In this document: positions 60,701 through 64,000 of the stretch, piece after piece
How the letters are laid out: the number at the start of each line of letters is the position of its first letter
Position numbering within the stretch: position 1 is the stretch's first letter
Assembly (NCBI GenBank): GCA_012845835.1
Contig: JABAKD010000014.1
Span: 7,961,074-8,025,073 of the forward strand
DNA: 64,000 nucleotides
Source: Undaria pinnatifida
Taxonomy: Eukaryota > Sar > Phaeophyceae > Laminariales > Alariaceae
Direction: 5' to 3'
Translations under genes and position numbers: made by a program
Notes under the pieces: model-generated
Seen by the model: the letters and a program-made list of their open reading frames with translations, nothing else
Told to the model about the DNA's origin: nothing
The model's database searches: none

Positions 60701-62023
60701 GTGTCGTCCCTTCCCCACGGTTCTTGCCTTCAATTTTTATCGCGCATAGGGTTCAGCAATCCCACTGCTCGTCAATTTTTCATCGAATGTTGCTACGAGT
60801 AACTCACGCTCTCGCGCTTTCAGCAACTCGATTTGTGCACAAGAAAATGTCCCCACGAATTTATACGAGTATGCACTCGGGGGGATTCGAACTCACGAAA
60901 CTGACCTGTACCAGGCTCGAGGATAACCTGATACGCCACCGGGGCGATCGGTCTTATCCCATGCTGGTACCCGAGATGCAATAAACACTAACGACTGTCT
61001 TGCCCTTGTTAGGGTTACACTTGCTACCATGGGCAACGGGGCGTCATCAAAACACACTGGCACCGCTGCTGCACCAGGCGCAAAACGTGTGTACTGCTGC
61101 CGCGCTGCTGATGTAAAAAGCCTATACGAGCATGCATGCGTGTAGGACCTCGTGCTACACTAATGGTACACCACGAAAGAGGGGTATACTCGTAGGAATG
61201 CTGCGTCGGGCAGGGCAGCGGTGCACCTTAAGGCGTACTTCGGGAGTAGAGCGTTGGTCATGTAGGATGCACTCGTACCTGTAGCAATTACCATTAATAC
61301 CTGGTTCTCTGCTACCTCGAAAAGCAAAACAGATGTCATCTTTGTACTCGTAGCCAGCATCCAAACGGTGCGCAGCAAGCAGCCTGCTCTCGACCCTCGG
61401 CCTTTCTAGTCTTGTAGATATATAGACGACGATTAGGAAAAAATGCCGCAAAACTCCACGTCACAGCAAGCTCCTCCCTGCCCCTCTGGGGCAGCCCCAG
61501 CTGGTGGTAGGCCTATCTCTCCCTTGTATCATGAGATCTCAAAACGAACCGTGAAAAAAATGGAAAATGCAACGCACACCGTATCATACTTTTATTAGCG
61601 TATCATTTCGTACCTCTCAGCTCTTCGCCAGCTTGCTGCTGCACCGCATACCGCGCATCATTCCGAGATATCACCCATGTTGAATCGCTCGATGTCCTAC
61701 ACCTCAGTCAGTCAAGACTGCAACACAAGCACAGCAAGTACGGGGGCACCCAGCTGCGCTGTGCGACAAACAACTGCAGCACTCTTTGGCAAGATTACGC
61801 GCAAGATTGATCACAAGGGTGTCGATCTATTAGTACTATTATACAATCAATATACGCTTGACCCACCCACCTTAAAATCCATGTCTCCCCCTCCTGCCTG
61901 AGCGTTTGCATTTCCAAAGACGGGAGGAAGTGGTGCGTCTCCACCTATGCTAGTAGACCACGGGATAACCTCCTCTCCTGCATCTCCCTGCTTACCATCA
62001 CCCGAGCTACCACCCCTCTCCAT
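39300..62023 (-). CDS. AUREO: Aureochrome (bZIP-LOV blue-light-regulated transcription factor), 9 exons
   Basis: Joined exons: 62023-61871, 50023-49271, 48197-47791, 44646-44559, 42826-42695, 41850-41728, 40936-40841, 40405-40265, 39590-39300. They total 2184 nt, 727 codons plus TAG, with every phase compatible. The N-terminal 350 residues are Ala/Gly/Ser-rich and acidic. The bZIP basic region shows the N-x7-R signature in NREHAKRSR, followed by a Leu zipper with heptad leucines. The LOV domain carries the photoactive Cys motif GRNCRFLQG and the flavin-binding NYRADG and VGVQCK. The tail is Gln/Ala-rich. Aureochromes bind DNA as bZIP dimers in the nucleus and respond to blue light through an FMN-cysteinyl adduct (family knowledge). 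Effector-first order (bZIP then LOV) is diagnostic. It is longer than classical aureochromes of about 350 residues because of the N-terminal region and tail. The least certain part is exon 1. Confidence 0.93.
40265..40405 (-). CDS. AUREO: Aureochrome exon 8 (LOV flavin-binding strands)
   Basis: The acceptor is ACGCAG|GCG and the donor is TGTAAA|GTGAGT; 47 codons, phase 0 to 0. It encodes AIEEGLDTSVCLLNYRADG, then TTFWNQFFVASLRD, then VNYVGVQCK. The Asn residues and the strand Gln that contact FMN in LOV domains are in place, so the sensor should be photochemically competent (inference). Confidence 0.95.
40841..40936 (-). CDS. AUREO: Aureochrome exon 7 (LOV core with photoactive cysteine)
   Basis: The acceptor is CATTAG|CTG and the donor is CGAAAG|GTACCA; 32 codons, phase 0 to 0. 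It carries GRNCRFLQGPETDP, whose Cys forms the FMN adduct in light. DKIRK is the end of the F helix. The usual L-T-G-Y of the family is LTRY here, a Gly to Arg change just before the helix that leads to the Cys motif. Confidence 0.95.
41728..41850 (-). CDS. AUREO: Aureochrome exon 6 (LOV N-terminal part)
   Basis: The acceptor is TTGCAG|ATA and the donor is CTCGAG|GTGAGT; 41 codons, phase 0 to 0. It encodes ILDDPDYSLVKALQTAQQNF, the helix that enters LOV. FVITDASLPDNPIVFASGGF, the first beta strands of the flavin pocket, follows. The match to aureochrome LOV domains is close. Confidence 0.95.
42695..42826 (-). CDS. AUREO: Aureochrome exon 5 (leucine zipper end and linker)
   Basis: The acceptor is TAAGCAG|GCG and the donor is ACGAAG|GTGAGA; 44 codons, phase 0 to 0. 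The sequence AENESLKGSIVASLGERG continues the coiled coil with a heptad Leu/Ile pattern. A short linker of about 25 residues leads to the LOV domain. No other minus-strand frame between exons 4 and 6 fits both phase and family. Confidence 0.9.
42850..42937. repeat. Pentamer array (GGTTG)n
   Basis: About 17 units of GGTTG/GGGTT on the plus strand, inside the aureochrome intron before exon 5 and ending about 25 bp from its acceptor. The plus strand is G-run-rich and could form a quadruplex in DNA; the transcript carries the C-rich strand. Confidence 0.92.
44559..44646 (-). CDS. AUREO: Aureochrome exon 4 (bZIP basic region)
   Basis: The acceptor is TCCGCAG|A and the donor is CTCCAG|GTAAGG; 88 nt, phase 2 to 0. 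It encodes ERNREHAKRSRVRKKFLL followed by DSLQRSVDALQ. The asparagine and arginine of the N-x7-R DNA-contact signature are both present, and the first zipper leucines follow at seven-residue spacing. It is flanked by introns of 3.1 and 1.7 kb. Confidence 0.95.
44940..45215. repeat. Minisatellite of about 51 bp around AACTGAGTTAT, array 1
   Basis: Units alternate CATAACTGAGTTATCATCTT and TAACTCA plus a variable CCCCCTGAGTGCG segment. AACTGAGTT and AACTCAGTT pair, giving small hairpins. It lies in the aureochrome intron between exons 3 and 4. Confidence 0.85.
45455..45790. repeat. Same minisatellite, array 2
   Basis: Seven further units, same orientation, 240 bp from array 1. The unit of about 17 codons explains the repetitive minus-strand frame here. 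Confidence 0.85.
47791..48197 (-). CDS. AUREO: Aureochrome exon 3 (linker and start of basic region)
   Basis: The start lies after AAG (48198) or, one codon later, after CAG (48195); both keep phase 0. The exon encodes AQARMQIGGSSGS, a Pro/Gly collagen-like stretch (PPGPPGPPGG), and RHKVSSKDLTEEQRIER. It ends in phase 2 at AGGAG|GTTAGT. The next exon supplies one base, completing the RIERRERNREH run typical of aureochromes. This split codon inside the basic region is strong evidence for the model. Confidence 0.9.
49271..50023 (-). CDS. AUREO: Aureochrome exon 2 (acidic and Ala-rich N-terminal region)
   Basis: The acceptor is CTTCAG|GGT and the donor is GCGCAG|GTTCG; 251 codons, phase 0 to 0. 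It starts with GINLDDVFSGVFFSPDG and an acidic stretch DIPSDDEDD. A Gln/Ser region and a long Ala/Gly/Glu-rich segment follow. The frame has no internal stop over 753 nt, and wobble positions are strongly G/C. Such low-complexity N-termini are common in brown algal transcription factors and may act in activation (inference). The opposite strand is also open over much of this stretch because of the GC-rich repeats, and I treat that as a shadow. Confidence 0.85.
50170..50470. repeat. Interspersed repeat, copy 2
   Basis: Same blocks as 31960-32250 (CTCAATCCAGCGCTAGCTGG; GGTGGAGATAGCCACTCGGA; CTACGGTCCAC). It lies in aureochrome intron 1 just upstream of exon 2. Confidence 0.8.
50582..51640 (+). 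repeat. Left arm of a large inverted repeat (composite element)
   Basis: Ordered blocks: GCCTAGACCTAGCACCACGCG; GTGACCTAAACCTCC; CGAAATCCGCCACATTAATA; long poly-C runs; a TTTCCAGGCACATATTGAGC block; TTTTGATCAAAA; then the full dispersed element ending GATCTCACAGCTGGAGTG. The same blocks recur in reverse at 54.47-55.76 kb. Confidence 0.75.
54465..55760 (-). repeat. Right arm of the large inverted repeat, with tandem sub-units
   Basis: On the minus strand it holds the left-arm blocks. The GCCTAGACCTAGCACC unit and the CCGCCAGAGTAATAAAC unit are present two to three times (about 54950-55200, 55320-55500, 55500-55680), so this arm has expanded in tandem. Poly-G runs replace the left arm's poly-C. 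Confidence 0.75.
57668..57704. repeat. (AAC)n microsatellite
   Basis: About 12 units of AAC/ACA in aureochrome intron 1. Confidence 0.95.
57770..57865 (+). repeat. Dispersed element, core-only copy
   Basis: CGGAGTATCACACACATCTTGC, AAAGATGAGTTTCGAC, GATCTCACAGCTGGAGTGTAT: the last 95 bp of the element without the upstream part. Confidence 0.8.
57950..58570. repeat. Diverged tandem repeat of about 250 bp
   Basis: Two to three units with GGGCTGCG(T/C), CCTGCCGACCTCGA, CGACCAATCA and AAAACGCC blocks. The frame 57937-58371 reads through two units (CRPRAPQRVELG / CRPRSPQRVEVR), a repeat effect and not evidence of a gene. Confidence 0.65.
60660..60955 (-). mobile_element. tRNA-derived SINE, best copy
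   Basis: Minus strand: the head has an A-box-like TGGCGTATCAGG and a B-box GAGTTCGAATCC about 43 bp apart, as in tRNA-type Pol III promoters. The body has GAAAGCGCGAGAGCGTGAGT, AACCCTATGCGCGAT, AAGGCAAGAACCGTGGGG, GACACCTGTGTCCACGGCTT. The end is CCAGAAGCTGGAAAG. No protein coding. It lies in aureochrome intron 1. Confidence 0.8.
61871..62023 (-). CDS. AUREO: Aureochrome exon 1 (proposed start exon)
   Basis: An ATG at 62023-62021 opens 51 codons (begins MERGGSSGDG, ends GGGDMDFK) and stops at the donor AAG|GTGGGT in phase 0. Codon choice looks coding. Exon 2 begins in phase 0 with GINLDD and has no ATG after an upstream in-frame stop, so a start exon must lie upstream. This is the only convincing phase-0 minus-strand exon with an ATG that I found. 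Joining it gives MDFKGINLDDVF, a plausible acidic-hydrophobic N-terminus. The cost is an intron of 11.8 kb. It could instead belong to another transcript; an RNA read across 61871/50023 would settle it. Confidence 0.55.
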
Positions 62024-64000
62024 TGTTCGCCTGTTCCTGAACCCAACAAGAAACCCCTTGCCTGCTTGTGGCCTAGTCAAAATAGCGCAGATACCGACTT
62101 TGAAGCGTTGCCTTTCAAAGCAGAAAGACAGAAGGTCCTACTACAGGAGGATCCTCGATAAAAGCTGTCGTAGCCTTCGAGTATACCGATATCGAGCGCG
62201 AGCCTGATTGTCAACCAAAATGTTCGAGAGCCGCGAGGGCTGCAACTTGAATAGCAGAGAGGTATCCTCCAGTGCCAACTAGAGCTCTCAGAGTAGGAGC
62301 CGTTGCGCCGGGGGGTAGCCTCTTGAGCTCTCGTGAGCGGCGAGAGGCGGCTTCACGGTCCACAGCTCGAGCCGACATACCAGGCTGTCTATGAAACGAC
62401 TCTTGAAGTTTGAGATTTTTTTGAAGCGCTTTGATTGGCTGAAAAATTGAAAGATAGCCCAGATTATTAAGGCCTTCGAAGCAATAAAGACCTTTTTCCG
62501 TTTTTGTCCAAATCCGTGCCGTTGTAAAACGTCAAAGCTTGCTGTACGGGAGGCACTTACCAGCTTATGAGCAACGCCCCTCGGACCTGTGGGGTCTCCG
62601 GGAGTACATCGAAGGAGCTGGGGTGCATCGAAGGAGCTGGAGATATGAGGTACGCTACGGCTATGACTGCGAAGTTGGCGCACCAGGAGCGCCGGTGGAC
62701 AAGATTTGGAAGAGAGATCTAGGATCTTTGATCTCTGCTTTGCGTGGGGATTCATTTGCGCCTTCGTTTGCAATGACGTGCTTGTACGAGGGCCAAGCGG
62801 TTTTGTGCCCATCCTCTATGCTTAGGTCAACAGCAGTGGGTAACACCGTGCGTGGTAAGCAATCGGGTTTGGGTTGCTCGTTTAGTTGATAAGGTGAGAT
62901 TGCTAGCTGGGAGGGGGCGGTCTGGTGTTGCTGTCTGGGCTCAGATTACCGTATCATAGCAGAGCCGTCCCTGATCTTCCCGCGTTTCGTTCAACGTCAG
63001 GGAAATGGATCACCCCTGCTCGTCCCCAAGCAGCCGGTGCCCGGCCCTCGCCGTGTGCGCACTTCGTTTTATCGCTTTGGCTGGACCCGCACGGCGCTTC
63101 GATGACTCCCTTGTCCGCGGATATGCCCACCATCTCTGATCATGTAATCGCGCACAACAGCAAAAGGCGAAGCTGGCGGCACGCGGGCCGGGCCCGTTCG
63201 TTATGTATCCGGCCGCCAGTGGTACGTATCCACAGCAGTAGTAGTAGAGCCGACAAAAACCGTGGCAGACCCAAGACAACACACCCCCTGGGACCTGGCG
63301 CGAAGTTCGTGGCCCATTTTCTCCGAAACAAGGGGGGGGCTCCCAACGAGGACGGTGACTTAGAAATATCTCCTCGAAAAGCTTCCATCCGTAGACGCGT
63401 CGCTCGGCGTTGTTTGCACCCTCCCCGTTGTCGAGAGTGTGCGTCAGCTCCAAAACTCGTCAGAGGAGTGTGCCGTCTTGCGTGCAACCCGTGTGTACGG
63501 TAACGTTGACTTTAAAATTGTACCACGGCATGAAAGAAGCACACAGGCAGCAGTTGGAGTCCCCTGGTAAGGCGTTGGTGTGGCAGAGCAAAAAATAAGA
63601 CCGCCTTATTGAGGAAGCCGCCTTATTCATTCCAAGTTGTGCGTGCGTTTCCCCAGGCGCGCCAAGCCATTTTGGCCGCCTTATATCGGGATATCGCCTT
63701 ACCCAGACCGCCTTGTTGGGGGACCCCTGCTGTAACGACGGCCGACGTAGAGCACAGTAAACTGACTCAAGGTTTGTCGGCCGATCGCGCGCAATCGATA
63801 TCGATACGTGTGTGTGCCCAAAAACGGAGAATCCTGGTATCGCATGACATGTGACGACTCAATCCTCTTCGATTGAGCCTTTGTGCGGTGGCGAACCTAC
63901 CTCTTCGAGGGCGACTCTCGCTGGCTGTCGGCCGTGCGCGTGTGTTTTCTTATTGGGGGCACTGGTGAATCGACCTAACAATCTTCATTTGCGTAGGTAG
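62024..64000. other. Region upstream of the aureochrome start
   Basis: Both strands are open over 62539-62889. The minus frame (TAVDLSIEDGHKTAWPSYKH, then VIANEGANESPRKAE, ending at TGA or TAG near 62661) and the plus frame (DLWGLREYIEGAGVHRRSW) both look somewhat protein-like. I cannot choose between them. 63590-63720 repeats a CCGCCTTAT motif four times. No promoter element is confidently visible. Confidence 0.3.

Noticed and set aside
60880-60955. tRNA gene
   Set aside because: A- and B-box-like sequences are present, but arms do not fold into a complete cloverleaf by eye and the sequence continues into a SINE body.

Overview
The window reads as nuclear DNA of a photosynthetic stramenopile, most likely a brown alga. 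The main reason is a complete bZIP-LOV photoreceptor gene (aureochrome), a class known only from photosynthetic stramenopiles. Coding DNA is cut into many short exons with GTGAG/GTAAG donors and CAG acceptors. Introns are long and full of repeats, and base composition is mixed with many G/C homopolymers. There is no bacterial gene packing and no operon. The open frames of 60-200 codons that fill the introns are mostly chance or repeat-derived; the real genes had to be assembled from short exons by splice signals, reading-frame phase and family motifs.

Layout. (1) 4.7-22.7 kb, minus strand, possibly from 24.4 kb: a gene of at least 12 exons for an FIH/JmjC-like cupin protein, a putative Fe(II)/2-oxoglutarate oxygenase. 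H-x-D (HYD) and the distal His (WIHSI) are both present. All exon phases chain, but the exon at 8.5-8.7 kb ends in an in-frame TAG placed directly before its donor. Its introns hold several minisatellites, SINE pieces and a near-perfect 52-bp hairpin. (2) 24.7-28.8 kb, minus strand: an unidentified multi-exon gene with a large Gly/Glu-rich exon at 25.85-27.09 kb. (3) 34.1-35.1 kb, plus strand: two or three exons of an unidentified gene. (4) 39.3-62.0 kb, minus strand: the aureochrome gene, nine exons and 727 codons. Its bZIP is at 47.8-42.7 kb, its LOV domain at 41.85-40.27 kb, and it has a Gln/Ala-rich tail. The proposed first exon lies 11.8 kb upstream of the second, and that intron is packed with repeats, including two arms of about 1 kb in opposite orientation.

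Repeats dominate the rest: tRNA-headed SINEs; a dispersed element with the core GCTTGCAAAGATGAG in a dozen copies; another interspersed family at 15-25 kb; and tandem arrays with periods of 3, 5, 8, 11, 17, about 23, about 35, 42-43, about 51, about 115, 225 and 333 bp. The genes do not form a pathway. The aureochrome is a blue-light-controlled transcription factor and the cupin protein is a probable oxygenase. No virus, CRISPR array, rRNA or functional tRNA gene was recognised.
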